A stretch of 64,000 nucleotides of DNA, taken from assembly GCA_013399895.1 (NCBI GenBank), contig VXBA01001027.1:3529148-3593147 (forward strand), in the 5' to 3' direction. Of this stretch, positions 1-13,588 are shown in pieces (within the stretch, counting starts at the first letter, position 1; each line of letters opens with the position of its first letter). The position numbers were made by a program, and so were the translations under genes. The stretch comes from Serilophus lunatus (lineage: Eukaryota > Chordata > Aves > Passeriformes > Eurylaimidae). The notes beneath the pieces are model-generated. The model ran no database searches, had not been told where the DNA came from, and saw only the letters and a list, made by a program, of their open reading frames with translations.

Positions 1-337
1 TGAACCTGATATAAAGTCAAAAATAATATCAGTCAGTTAAAACATTTCCAGAATTCAGAAATTATCTTCAAGGTCAGAATTCACTTTGCTTATTGACAAG
101 TAAATCAGCTATCCTTAGAAGTTTCAAATGATGTTTAATCAACATAAACAATGAAGCTTTAGAAGCTATCTCACCTTTAGCTGAATGTACAAACCTCAGT
201 GAGTGCAGTATTTTAATGACTGATTAAGCCAATGAAGTGGTTCAAGAAACAAGTTAAATAAATGCTAAACTGCTATGTCTAATAGATACATAGAAAACCC
301 AGAAATAGTAATTTGAGAACATCAACATGGTTTATTT

Positions 338-955
338 AACCTCAGTTGGCAACTAATTACCATGAAGCTGCTCAGTCACACCCTCTGGTTTCCCTGATGG
401 GATGGGGAGAAGAACCAAAAAAAGAAAAGTTAAAACTCATGGGTTGAGATTAGATTATATTAGTTTAAGAATAAAAAAAAAAACTAACAAAAAAATAAAT
501 AAACAAATAAATAAAATCAATAATAATTATGATAATAATAATAATAAAGCATTGAAAAGGGAGAAAACAAAATGAAAGAGTGGAAAAAAACCCCTAAACA
601 GACAAGTGATGCAACAATACAATTGCTCATTACCTGCTGAATATGTTCAGCCTGGCCCATGGGAGCAATCAGCCCCCTTGGCCAGCTCCTTGCAGTTATA
701 TATTGAGCATGATGTTCTACGATATGCAATAGCCCTTTGGCCAGTTTGGGTCAGCTGTCCTGGCCATGCTCCCTCCCAGCTTCCTGCAAACCTCCTTACT
801 GGCAGAGTCTGGAAACTGGAATGTCCTCAGAGTAAGCACTACTAAGCAACTAACCCATTATCATCAACCTTATCCTCATACTAAATCCAAAACACAGCAG
901 TGTACCAGGTACTAGGAAGAAAATTAACTCTATCCTAGTCAAAATCAGGACAAAC
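338..955 (+). mobile_element. Avian ERV-type LTR repeat (old, degraded)
   Basis: The stretch from about 338 (CAGTTGGCAACTAATTACCA) through GAAGCTGCTCAGTCACACCC, an A-rich segment with ATAATAATAATAA (about 470-547), AAACAGACAAGTGATGCAAC, CAATTGCTCATTACCTGCTG, TTTATATTGAGCATGATG-like and CCCTTTGGCCAGTTTGGGTC blocks, to AATCCAAAACACAGCAG and GAAGAAAATTAACTCTATCC (ending near 955) follows, block by block, a repeat I know from many bird genomes and regard as an endogenous-retrovirus LTR. It is recalled, not searched, so the subfamily and even the sense strand are uncertain. A TATA-like TTATATATTGAGC at about 694-707 favours the plus strand. I could not define target-site duplications or terminal TG/CA. 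No retroviral coding frame adjoins it, so it is probably a solo or truncated LTR. An 79-codon frame inside it (606-845) is incidental. Confidence 0.68.
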
Positions 956-3078
956 ATCAACCCATTTCTCAAATTATTTATATGTAGAGTCTGAAAGGTG
1001 AGCACATAATAGGAATGGAAAAGCAAACAGGTATAACTAACAAATTCAAGCAAATGCCTGAATATAACATGCTCTCCCCCTCTCATATAGCAAAAGAGAA
1101 TTGCTATTGGATACACATCAGAAAAGGAGTTCATAGATGCCTGTGTAGTCCTGTCATTCAGCTGAGTAACACATTCCAATCTAGCAAAACATGAAATGAT
1201 CCAAAATACATGGGGACACAGATGCTGGTGTGAAAGAAACTGTCAGATAGCCTGAGATATCAGGATGAATTTCAACAATGAAAAGAAGCTCTCAGAACAG
1301 GAGCGAGAGATGATCTTTTATGTCTGCCCTGGTTTGGGACAAAGTTCCTTTGTTAATGGCTCTTGCTGAAGCCACAGCTCCTTAAGCAGAATGGATAACA
1401 GGCACTGTGGTAACTTGATGTACAGGACTGGTATCTTTCTGATGGAGTCTTGAGTAATCTGAACTCTGATCAAGTTAGGTTGATGTCTCAGAAAAATATT
1501 CTCCAAGCATATAAACTTGGTGCATTAGGTATATTTTGCAAAATATCATTATCCTTATTGTTTAAATCTCTAGCAAACATCCTGTGCAGCTGAAGAACTT
1601 GCCATTCCTGTGTAGATAATGTAGTCTATGCATACCTTACCCTAGGACTTGTGTCCATATGGAAATGTTTAAATTCATCCTGTTGGTTTCAGCAAAGTAC
1701 TACAAATTGAAAGTAACATAAAACATAATTTTTATTCTGCACATTATATAAATAATTGCATATTTCATCTTTGCCTTTTCAATAGAGAAGGCAAGATAAA
1801 GGGAAAATCCATCATTCTATATTTGGAAATTAAGCCAACTAAACCACCCTTTTAAAAATAAAAATCCTGTAAATGTTCTCACTTGTTCCCCACATTTTGC
1901 CCCTAATCCAACTATTTGTGTTTACAGTCATGATTAAAAACCACTGTTTACCACATGCTCTACACAAGCACTCATTACAAAACAGACAACCAGGCCAATC
2001 TTTAATATCTCAGTACAAAACTTGCAAGTGTCTGTGGCCAATGTTACCTCAGCAAACTAAGGACAGAATAGTCATCACAGGACACAGAACTTGAATGTCA
2101 AAGGAAACTGTGACTTTGGCTTTTCTCAAGTTAAGAACCTGCAAGTGGAAGGGCAAATGATTCTTCAAGAAAAAGATGCATTAACTAATGATGTCCTAAA
2201 TGTCATGTGATGCTTCTAAAGAGAAAATCAAGCACAAATGTTACTTCATTCAAGAGAAAACAATGCATTACTATTATATTTTGTATTCTCTGTCTTTTTG
2301 TCTCCAGTATGAATCATGATGAATCATCTAAGTTAGTTGTTCAGTTGCTATAAAAATAAAATTGCAAGTACAAGAAAGTGACTCAAGAGCATGTGTACTC
2401 TTGATCAGAGAATTACAGTTGAATTTCATTACACTTGCTAAATGTAACTGGATTCTATTCAGAAACAAGTTACATCAAATAGATACTTATTTTTGCAGAC
2501 ATTGCATACAATAGGTTTTTCCCATGTAACTGATTGCTCTTATGAAAAGCATGGCTAGAGATTTAACATTTTTAAATTGTATTTGTGCCCTCTGTTATGA
2601 ATGCACTTGCCTACAAGTACCTACAGCAGATTGAACACAGACAAATCATCAGTTTAAGCTATACTTAAGGTATTCTTGTTCACCATGCATGTGAACATGT
2701 GTTTGCATGTAAGAGAGAAGGGAAATTGCTTCAGGTTTTGATTAGCTTGCAAATTCAGGATCAGCTATGGTGTGCTGCTGTATTTACTAGGAAGATTTTT
2801 CCTGCTGTGCAAAATAGGATGATCAGGCCTGGCAGTAGAAAATCTGAATGGGAAGGCTTTGTAGGAAGCACCCTAAAGGGGCAGAAACACAAAATCCACT
2901 CACAAATCCAGAGACATCAGTGCAAAGAATATGTTGCCATCAGCTTCAATTTTGTTACCATGACTGCTATTGCCCAAGCAAAGAATCTGGTGTTGCTACA
3001 AGTCTCTTTGCAAAGAGACTACTATTAAAGAGGCATGTTGTGACATATTATTACATAAATGTCAATACAGAAGCAGCC

Positions 3079-3454
3079 TAGAGAACAGCAGGCTCCAGGG
3101 AGACTTTACTGTCTGTGCTCTTTCAATACTTAAAGGTGGCTCTGTAAGAAAGATGGGGATAAACTTTTTTAGCCTGGGTATTGCAATGGGGAAAAAGGTA
3201 ATGGTTTTAAACTAGAAGAGTAGATTGAGATTAAGAATAAGGAAGAAATTTTTTACAATGAGGATGGTTAAACACTGGCATGGATTGCTCAGGGAGGTGG
3301 TGGATGCCCCATCCCTGGAAACATTCAAGGTCAGGTCAGACAGGGCTGTGAGCAACCTGATTGATTGGAAGATGCCCCTTCTCTTTGCAGGAAGGTTGGA
3401 CTAGATGACATTTAAAAGGTCCCTTCCAACACAAACTGTTCCAAGAGTCTATGA
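3079..3454 (+). mobile_element. CR1 LINE, 5'-truncated 3' end
   Basis: Shows CR1 3'-end blocks in order: GGCTCCAGGGAGACTTTACT, TTTCAATACTTAAAGGTGGC, GTAATGGTTTTAAACTAGAA, AAGGAAGAAATTTTTTACAA, GATGCCCCATCCCTGGAAAC, ATTCAAGGTCAGGTCAGACA, GAAGGTTGGACTAGATGACA, GGTCCCTTCCAACACAAAC and a terminal CTATGA-like tail. It reads on the plus strand, so it is antisense to NAALADL2. Point differences from the consensus as I recall it are many, so the copy is old. The 3' boundary is placed at the last tail base; the 5' boundary is approximate. Confidence 0.92.
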
Positions 3455-3576
3455 AGCTGTCAATGACTTTATACAGAGCTGCTGAAACTTAGACGGCCTA
3501 CTGATATGGAAGAGATACTCATCCTTCCCCTTCGGTCCCAAATGCTTTGTCCATGGAAAATTTATTTTTTCTATGA

Positions 3577-3590
3577 TTTTTTTTTTTTTT
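3577..3590. repeat. Poly-T run (14 bases)
   Basis: Uninterrupted T run about 120 bases past the CR1 3' end; no retrocopy sequence was recognised beside it. Confidence 0.95.
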
Positions 3591-6500
3591 AAGATTGATG
3601 AAAGGTACTAATACATACTGCCCCAAAAGTATACTGAAGACAAGATGTCAATGTCTCATGGTAAAGGAGGTATTTCCGTCATACATACAGATAACCGACT
3701 GTTGCATTTTCACCTCTGTAGCAGTCAAGAATAATGGGTGGGAATAATAAAAAGGGAAATTTTCTGAACATTAGAGACTGGTGGAGAAATTTACTCTGAA
3801 AAGCAGCCTAAACGATCAGAGAAATACAGTCAAGCAGAAAAAATGACACCAGGCTGAAGACTGGCAGACAGCTGTAGGCAATGAGCATGCACCCATCACG
3901 TAAATGAGAGAGATATGTTTCCGTATTGATTTTTGTAAGGACAGAGAGATTAGCCTCATGTTTTGAGATGTATGGGTTGAGCCAGTGCCGTGGAAAGTCA
4001 CACAGACTTTCCTGGAAATGGCTTATCATAAACCAGATGATTTTTAAACTTCTGCTAGGGCTGCCTACTATTATCACCCCAAGTACTTCAGCTGCTGTAA
4101 CATCTGTACAACATCCATTCTGAGCAGAAGAAAGGGCCTAACTGATAGGAAGCCACACACAATTGACACCGCATCAGCCAAAGAGCTTTAAATCATAGCT
4201 CTTGCATTTCTCATACAGGGAAAACCAGAAAATCTCATCCACACTTAATTTGTCTTCATAAGCGTCTCTCTCTTAGCCAGTGCCTATCAGAGATGGCTAC
4301 AATTTGCACATCAGCTTCAGCAGCCTGTGATGACAGACACAGCTGAGGAATCTCACCCTGCCTGCACAGCCACAGAGCTGGGGCACAGACACCAATTTTT
4401 GAAAGGCCTGCATAAGTGTAGGTGGGCATAAGTGACTGGCAACAATAAATGACATCAGTTTCTACAATGCACAAGCAAGGAACGCAATCTGGCTGCCTTT
4501 ACCTTAGTAAAACTGTGTGATTGAACTTGTTGTTGCTGAGACAGTCAGGTGCAGAAGTACAGAAAGGCTTTTCATGCTAATGAGGCACCTAAGCACCTCC
4601 AATCATCAATTCCTGAAGCTTGCTGTAACATACACCAAATTTTAAAGCGGCCCAAATCCAACACAGGACAAGGTACAGGGAGCAAATCCAGATTGCACAG
4701 TGTTAAATGCGTCCAGTAGAAAATTCGAATAACGTTTTGAATAACAGCGGTCATACACATTCAAAATACTTATATACAAATGATCGCACATTTCTACTTG
4801 CATATGCATACAAAATACTTCTACAGCAGTCCTTAAAAGTCCCTTTTGTATCATTCACACACTAAATTTGACATCTTGTCTGTGCCCGACCTGAAAAGAT
4901 AACTTGGATTTTCACGGGATGCCAGGCCTAGCACAATATTCTTGTATTTGATTCAAGTTGCTGTGGATCTTGATTTTAAATGTATGGAAGGCAGAAATAC
5001 CACACAACTGCAAGGTGTAGTTAATGAGAATATTTTAAGATGTTATCTATTTATGAATTTGTCTAAAATATCACATCTGTGATCAAACAGATAACAGCCT
5101 GACTAGCCCTGGGGACCTGGATTTCAGTCTTGGAACCTATCTCCTATCATTTATGACCACGAGGTTCCCTGTTAAACATCAGACCATCAGCAGATGCACA
5201 AAATGAAATGTCTTTTCAGTCACAACCCCTCCTTTTAGATCAACCCAAAAGCAGTAGCTTGTTTCCAAGAGTTCTGGTGTGTGCAAATGGAGAGAACACG
5301 TTACATAACAACCTTTTCCCCATCTTTCTGAGAAACAGGCCATGAGACAGATGGGAACATGTTGTGGATGACATAACCTGCCATTCAGACTATTCTGAAT
5401 GTAAGAAATAGTTTGTAAAGTGCTGAGAAATATCCCATGGAATTTAACACAGCTAATAGTACAGACCACCACATTATAGAGTTAAATCCTTCACAAACAT
5501 AAATAAAGGCAGCATTAACAAATAGAAAGGTATACACAACCTTTTGTAAGTGCATCTAGGGGAATGAGAACAGTGAATCAAGTATTTACACATATGATTT
5601 TACTTCAAGCATGTGAGAAAATCCAATGGGCAATAAAATGTGTGTTTAAAGGATTTGCTAAACCAGATCCCAGAGGCACAAAATTAAGCCTAATGAACAA
5701 AACTTCTAGCACGTTATGCAGATTTATCTTCACCTTTTCTACATTTACAGCTTGTGTGGAGTTGGGAGAAGGAAATAGCTTACTAAGACAACACAACTTT
5801 GAACTGGAGATTTTAAACAACCTAAAATCTTTTAAAGAATGAAGAAGCCTATGACCCATGTTAAAAAGTACAACTTCTTATTTAAGAAACCAGAAGAAAG
5901 ACCATTGTCTTAGTGGTTTCTAAAATTAAAATAAACTGTTATTTGACACAAGGCAGAGATAGATGAGACATGAAAGTCCTGAGAAAAATCATTAAACAGA
6001 ACTCCAAAGTGAACAGCTGAGAGAAAATTTATCATGCTGGCCCTACAGCTTAGGAAATAATTTTCCCTCCCCTGAAGTGGTGGAGATAAATGATCTAACT
6101 GAAGTTAGAGGAAAAATGTCAGTTTAAATCAACATTTTCTGCTACTCAAAATAAAGAAAAAAGGAAGAACAATAGCAGGCATCTCATGTTCAGTTGAAGG
6201 AATACCAGCTGAGCCACACTTTTCATTTGATGATCATTTCCTGCTGTTTAGGCTGAACTAAACCAATGTTTATGTGGCACAACAGAGCTAAAATTACTTG
6301 TCTTTTTAGATGCTCACTGACTTCAGACCAATACTTGTGTACTGACTCCTAGGTCTTGACAATGATGAATGGCAAATATTAAAGAAATGGTATCATACTT
6401 CCATGAATGTGTATTACAGAAAAGTGGTGCTTTATAGAGTAAGGAGTGAATGAAATGCAGGGGCAGCACCTCAAGACTGCAAAAATTCTTTACATTTGAT

Positions 6501-8074
6501 CTTACATTCTGCTAAAGTAAATGTATAGTTTGACTGGGATTTTACAGAACTTACATCTTTATTTAATAGATTTAACTTGAGAATTCCGTAACGGTATAAA
6601 GTAAAAAAATACATATTTTTGAAAGGCCTTAGGATATTACAGGCAATCTGTATCACAGATATAATTGGAGACCAAGAAATAACAACATGGTTTAACCTAT
6701 CTCACATTTTTCCAATGTGAGGTCCTAAGAAGACAATGCTTTGGAGCAGTTTCTCAAATTTCATAGGGGTTCTTGTCAGGAATGTACTCTTCACAATTTA
6801 AGTTCAATGAATTTGGACCAGAACACTAGCTTCTGAAATAACTCAGCTTGTACACGTTCAAGGAACTATGTTAGTTTGGCAGCCAAATTATCAAAAATTT
6901 ATTTCTTCAAGGACTAAGCTTCTTATTTGTTCTTCACATCCAGTATACTTTCAACTAGTCACTTAGAAAAGGAAAGAGAGCTGAAGCTCATTTGAATACA
7001 CTTGGATATGTGGAAATTGTGAGGGAAAAGGGACTGAAAGGGAGGAGGAAGAGAGATGGTATCAAAGGAGAAAGTTCATATGGATGAGTGAGACTGGAGA
7101 CAGTTAGAATATAGATTTCCTCTCCCTCCTCAGACCTCAGGACTGGAGCTAAGACATATTCTTTTCATAATTGATAGCATGGCTTATTACTCTTTTGTAG
7201 TTTACACGGTGGCAGAGAACATCTCAGTAACATAATATGGGTTTAGTTCCCTATATTAACTTTTTTCTAGTAACTGTAGAGAGGGGATAAAAAACCCCAA
7301 AACTGCACCCTGAAACTGAGTTGTCTTAAACAGCTCTAGCCAAGGGCTGCTGGCTTAATTAGGTTCTTTTGCCAACACAGTACAAAAAGACTGTAGAATG
7401 CTTGTTCTTTTACCAAGAAGGCAACAGGGGAACATGTGTAATGGCACCCCAATCTTGATGCAGCAGTCTCATATCAATTGATCCTTTACTTAGGAAACAA
7501 AGCCAAACCCAGAGTCTGCAAGAATTATCTTGGCATAATTTCCAAGTCACCAATGACTTCTGTTTACTTTCTTACTAGGAGCTTTCTTGTCCATCTCCCT
7601 AACTCCAAAACACTGTCCCAAATGTGCCAGTGGCAAATACAGAGCTTCCAGGGTCTCAACTGAAACAATATGTGTTAGTAAATTATCTTGCTTTGTCACA
7701 CCTCAAAAAGGAGAGAAGTTAGCATACTCTGCAACAGAGTGAGTGAGTGGAATAACAGAACAAGGAAGACGACTGTGAAAATTAAGGAGCCAAACAGCAA
7801 TGGGATTAGAAGTTTGTCAATGTTGACTGTAATTATAAGATCTTAACACTAATTATTGCTTAACTGACAAAGAAACATCAGAGAAAATATAAATATTTAT
7901 AGCTTTATTTAGCAACAAAACCTGCATTTTATTTAGCACTATGTAATGACACTGTTTAAGTAGTAAAATCACTGGCTATAATTCAAGTGAAAATTGAAAA
8001 TTCATATCTGGGATTAGATTATGCTTTTTTTCCCCCTGTATTAATGGAGAACAATACCCTCTAATGAAAATTAC

Positions 8075-8168
8075 CTTTAAGGCTGTTCTGAACTTCTAAC
8101 GCGATGTCAAGGGCATTAAACGGCAAAACTGGTTCATTGGCAATTTTCAAAGTCACTTGTCCTGTTAG
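8075..8168 (-). CDS. NAALADL2: NAALADL2 internal exon, start of TFR-like dimerisation domain (31 codons + 1 base)
   Basis: Internal coding exon on the minus strand, 94 bases. Acceptor: TTTTTTTGTATTTTTCAG; donor: AAAG followed by GTAATT. It enters in phase 0 and leaves in phase 1, so the last G begins a codon (Gly if the next exon starts GN) completed beyond the window. The peptide runs LTGQVTLKIANEPVLPFNAL and on through DIALEVQNSLK, nearly identical to what I recall for vertebrate NAALADL2, and aligned with FOLH1 GGMVFELANSIVLPFDCRD at the start of the helical dimerisation domain shared with the transferrin receptor. The next exons (in human NAALADL2 the DQPNTHQLL and IRIRMLNDIL segments and the C-terminus) were looked for between 1 and 8074 and not found, so at least 8.07 kb of intron follows. 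Confidence 0.95.
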
Positions 8169-11100
8169 CTGAAAAATACAAAAAAATCGAAACAACAGTC
8201 AAATGAGTTCTAGCAGATTTATTAGCCAGCACTTTGTCTGGAATAGCACTTCATTACACCGCAATGTCAGGGAAAAATTAGTGAAACCTCATAAACACAG
8301 CTTTGTGAAAAGGAATGTGGCCAGGCCCATTGCCTTTTATACGTTACAAAATGTTCAGAGATTACAATTTATGGCCACGCACAAGAACTCTGTGCAGTAT
8401 GTCTTTTATAGAACCTAGGATGTTGCAGGAGTCTGTGAAGGGCCTTATTTTTCCTTTGTTGTCAAATAAAATATCTCAATACTCTGAACGTAGGGATGAG
8501 GTTTATTGTTTTACTTAATTCTCTGGTTTTACCTATTGGATTTTGAGAGTTTACACAGCTAAAATAATCACAGATGTTAATGATCTGGAGATCAAATCCA
8601 GGATTAAATGCAAGCTGACCTGAAAACCCACTGCCTTTTGAAGTGATATGTGACAACTCGATGCACACAGATGTACAACTTCCAGGCTGGACAGAACACT
8701 ACATTCCCCCAGCATGTTACAGAAAGTCTTTCCCAAAACAGTGAAAGAGCACTCTCAGTCCACTCCAGACTAGATGTCAGCACCTGTCACATAACTCAAT
8801 GGCACTAATGCTTCTTTTTCAACAGTCCCACAGATGAGGCCAGAGACTGACTGGCCTAAGAGGTTTTTACCACTTATAGAAGGTTGGCTCTCCAGCTCGA
8901 GGTTTAGAGATGCTACAGGGGCTGTGTATAGAAATACCTCTTTCTGTTGAACTATACCTAGCCTGTGATTGAACAGAGGATTTCAGTCTCCAGGCTGCCA
9001 AGTCCATCACTGTTCATGGGAGCTATAAAAACACACTGACAAAAACATGCAAGAAACTTTCATTCATCTTCTTCATATCTTGATATTGCAAAGAGGGAAA
9101 AAATACCTGTATGGCTGTGCTCTAAAATGGAATGATGGCTGCAGGTGATGGTGACTGTGTTGATAAAAATGTGGACTGAATAGAATCGTATTGTACAATA
9201 CTTCCCAAGGTGTTGAGGGAGAAAGAATAATATCTATCCTTCAAAAGCAATATGATAGTTTCTGTGCCAAAAGTAGCATTTTAATTCTACAATAGAAAGC
9301 AGCAGGAAAAGCAACAAGCCTCAGTAATATTAAAAACAATACCACAGCAATTGAGAAGGAAAACCATCTCCCAGGAAAGTGAATGAAAGCAGGGTAATAT
9401 CAGAAATACAAGTTTCCTGGAGAAAGATTAATAGAACCCCACAAAATTTCTCAGAAATCATTAAAGAAATGACCTGGTCACAGACTGGTTTGGTTACAGA
9501 GACTAAAAAAACATGCTGTATATCAAACTGTAGCCTCCATCTGACAAAAGACATATTGTGAAGCTATTGAGATTTACCCCGAGTGAATGCAATATTGAAA
9601 AAGGCAAGAAGAATAAAAACCCTACTATATATATACAGAGAGAAAAAATAGGGCAAAATAATATTTTGTCAGGCTACAATCAGGAAAAACAAAGAACTAA
9701 GAGTGAATCTAAATAAAAAAATACTATGTTTGATCGTGTATTAAATTATTACACAGTAACATCTCATGAAACATTTCTCTAAACTTCCCAACTGCATGGG
9801 CCACCAGTGCTTGAAGGCCATTACATTTTCTATCAGTGACTATACACAAAAGTGTCTGGGTTGGAAAGCATTAGAAAACATTAATCTTTGAGATATCAGA
9901 GAGGTATTATAGAAATACAAAAAATAAAACTGAGGGCAAAGAGAAACCTGTACAAGACTGTATCCAAATCAGGTCCACATAATCCAACCATAAGTAACTG
10001 TAAAAAATCTGTTTGAAATGTCCAAATGCCAGGCAAAATCCTTCCTTGTCCTGCATGAAACTCTTCCACAAAATAGCTGCCCAGAACGTTAACACTCTAT
10101 GAGTTGCTATGGAGAAGCACCTGTGGCAATGATATAAATAATAAAAAGTAGGTATTTTTCATGGATCTCAAACACATTGAATCCTAAATGGCACAGTATC
10201 ACACAAACCACTTAACTTCTTCCTTGACACCTTGTTTCTGGAAAAACTGTCACTCATAAGGTAAATACATATTCATAGGAGTATTTTAGGGAGGGACACC
10301 AACAGTTACACACTGATACTGATCCTTTAAAACCTGCTACTGCAATGTTTAAGAACACAGAGGTATGGAAAACATGCTTCACTTTTAAAGAAGGAAAGTA
10401 GCATTAAAGAGGACAATACCCTAATAACTATCTTTGTTTTCATTAGTATCTCCTGTAGAATCTAGTTGAACTGTTATAAGTTCTTATCTTATTTCTATTT
10501 CTTCCAAGCCATTTTAGTTTACTTTCAACTATCTAAGACCAAAGCTGGTCTTTTCTCTTTCCCATTTAAATGAAATTATACCATCAAAATCTTAAAACTG
10601 ACTGAAGCCCTATTTGGAAATTTAGGGTATCTCTGTCTGTAATACTGCAGACATCTGTGTATTAGTACACAGGTAACAGTAGTGTTTATTAAATCACATA
10701 CTTTGTAGGCTAATCTGGAGGAAATCAATAATGTAAAGGAAAGCTCAGAGCATTGACTTGAACAGAGTAAGTAATAATGCTGTAGAAGCATACATCAAAT
10801 CCACATAAAGCAGCAAGACAGAAAAGGCTACTGATTTCTTATTTATAGTCTTATTTTTGGGTATACCAGTCCCCTGAGTACAACACTGAATATATACGGA
10901 AAATAAAGACAAGCTTCTGCCCCCTTTTCCCAGGTGAAAAATGGATCTGACTGACTATTGAATTATTAAATGCAAGAAAATTTAGCAAAGACTAAAGACA
11001 ACAATTTTCTCCTAAAGTGGAATGATAAAGCAGCATAATTGATTCTATTCCCATACTGAAGTGGCTAAAACACTAATAACTTTTTCTCAAATAGTATTTA

Positions 11101-11384
11101 TACATAACAATACACATATAATACATAAAATAATTGATGTAACATTTAAACAATTATCAAGTCTAAGGAAAGATTTCAGAGTTCAAATGCTAATTCATTC
11201 CATAATGAATTTCTTATACACTAAAAAATAAAAAAGGACATTGAATGACATTTCCGCTACACTTGGCTCTGGGAAAGATATTCTTCAGGAAATGAAAATG
11301 TATTTAGTGAACTTCCAATTACTTTAAAGATAAATATGAATATAAAACATAACAAAAATTGTAGAGTTATACTGTATTTCTTCT

Positions 11385-11570
11385 CTGTGTGAGTGGTAAG
11401 GCCCTGGCATAGGTTGTCCAGAGAAACTGTGGCTGCCCCATCCCTGGAAGTGTTCAAGGTCATGTCGGACAGGGCTTAGACCAACCTGGTCTAGTGGTGT
11501 CCCTGCCCATGTCAGGGGGTTGAAACAAGATGATCTCTAAGGTCCCTTCCAAAAATCTAAATATTTCAAA
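11385..11570 (+). mobile_element. CR1 LINE, short 3' fragment
   Basis: Contains GGCATAGGTTGTCCAGAGAA, GCCCCATCCCTGGAAGTGTT, CAACCTGGTCTAGTGGTGTC, CCTGCCCATGTCAGGGGGTT and GGTCCCTTCCAAAAATCTA, the typical CR1 3' end on the plus strand, antisense to the host gene. The usual terminal octamer repeat is worn away. The 5' limit is approximate. Confidence 0.92.
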
Positions 11571-13549
11571 TAGGTTTATACCAAAGTAACATTTTTTCAA
11601 GGTCTTTTACCTTATGGTATGAATATTTTTGCAGGAAGGAAGTAACTATAGTCCCTGCCTTCAGTTTTGCTTTTGAGGCATGCTTGGTATTGAGCCTGCC
11701 TTGCAGGTACATGTCTTAAATGTTATCTGGTTTTACTGACAGGGCAGTCATAGCAACCATCCTCCATTCTGTCATAGGAAGAGAAACTTGTAAGATGAAT
11801 AAAATAAAAACATATTTAGTGGATATGAAGATATGAAAATATTATGCGTGAGAAAGATCAGTCTGCCAGAATAAACATCAGCATACAGTGTGCAGGCAGT
11901 TTCTTTAACACAGAAGTTCACATGCCAGTCTTGGTTTTTTTTGGTGTTTCTTGTGTAGTGAAATTTGAAACTGTGCTACATTGTGCCTGCACTGTGTAAA
12001 CCTCAGTGGGTGTAAGTGCTGAGCCTCTAGGACATTTTTAGATACATTAAGAGCGATAAAATCTAAACAGACATCTCAGATCTCTTCATATGCCAAGTTA
12101 CAAACAATGTAACTTAAAAAATCAGGTAAACTGCCATGTTTATCCTTCTGTGAAGACAGCTTTTCAGTACTGCCATACTCCAGTTTTACCTGCTGGAATG
12201 AATTAGACACAGTTACTTGAAACCTGAGTTGTGCAGTAGTAACTCCTTTATATTTCAAGCCACAAGCTCTGGCAACATACTTTCTCTTCCTTTTTGAATG
12301 CCATAATTTTCCTGGTTTTATAATGTAAATTTTTTCTGTGCATATCAAAACACTTCACTGAGATCTGTGTACTTTCAGAGAAAACCAGCTAATCCACCAA
12401 AATCATGACAAATCATGTTAGGAAGCAGATAATGTAACAAGGTGGAGTAGTAGACCTATGTAGATTCCCAACTACAGACTCAAACAATCCATGTGACTGA
12501 GCAGTGTGTGACACCCAGCAGCTCATCTGAACTCAGCCTCAACTTCCTTCGAGACCAGCAGTATTCTTTTCAACTCTCCTTTGCCCTCATACCTGGCACC
12601 CCTCCCTTCACCATTATCCCTGAGGTTCATGGATGAGGAAGGAGCACAGAAAGGTTCTGTGCTGCTTAGGGTGACCAAAACAGTGTGTTGAAAACAACAT
12701 TTTTTAGCTCTTGTAAAGGGGAATGAAAAGGTTTAGGTTTTGCGTCTGGTTGTTGCACCGCCAGTCTCAGGTGCTCATCTTCTGCATCAAGGGTCTGTCT
12801 TTCCACATGTATCGATGAGCAGAGTGACCTGCTGAGATTATCTGGAATTAACTCAACTATAAACAGCTTCAGTTTCCACACCCTTGTAAATGAGGAATAA
12901 ATCTTTGCATATATTAAGATCACGTCTCAGAAACAAAACATTAGCAATCTGAAATGTTAAAATAATCAGCCTACCCTAACTTCTCTACCCTGCAAAATGA
13001 AAGAAGTATTTTTATTAATATAGGCAAATTTCCTGACTTCGTTTTCTGCTGGTTCCCCCATCCATCCAGCTTCCTCCATGTTATCAGATTTTTTTAATTA
13101 AACATGAGAAATTGAGTCTCTTTATTGAAATCTGTGATTCCCATGCAGTACCATAATTTCAGCACCTAGTGTTACTAGATGAATGGCAGAAGTCCTGAGA
13201 CTCCTAATAAATTAATGAGCATCTTTAATAGTAGAATTTCAATTTATTGTCAAAAAATTTCCTGCAGAATCCATCTACACAGCAATTTTTCTTACATCAT
13301 CCCCCCCAAAAACTGTTAACTGATTCATACAAGAAAAGTCAGAGGCAGGACCATGAGAAAACAACTAGTTCTCTGACCCTCTATTTTTCTGAAAAATCAC
13401 ACTCCCTTGATTAGACAAAGAAATAGAAATCTGTCCACAAATACATTTGTTTTGCACTGAAGCTGTCAATCTTTAAAATTCAGAATTTCTTAAATATTTA
13501 GTAGTACCATACGTGTTTGTCCTCTTTTTACTGAAATATACCTTGGCAC

Positions 13550-13588
13550 GTATTTACATTACAGGTCATGTATTTACATTACAGGTCA
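13550..13588. repeat. Tandem duplication, 20-base unit, two copies
   Basis: GTATTTACATTACAGGTCAT is repeated head to tail (13550-13569 and 13570-13588) with no differences until the final base. Likely a replication-slippage duplication, and recent because the copies are identical. Confidence 0.95.

Larger units (their letters stand above)
1..8074 (-). other. NAALADL2: NAALADL2 intron, left part (continues beyond window)
   Basis: Non-coding stretch downstream, in gene sense, of the 31-codon exon; donor GT at 8074-8073. The remaining NAALADL2 exons were not found here. It contains an ERV-type LTR (about 338-955), a CR1 3' end (3079-3454) and a T run at 3577-3590. Between 3600 and 8074 I see only AT-rich unique-looking sequence. 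Confidence 0.8.

Noticed and set aside
606..845. 79-codon plus-strand open frame
   Set aside because: Lies inside the LTR-type repeat; the translation has no family meaning.
2699..3215. Cluster of three overlapping plus-strand frames
   Set aside because: Runs into the CR1 copy starting near 3079 and shows no protein likeness.
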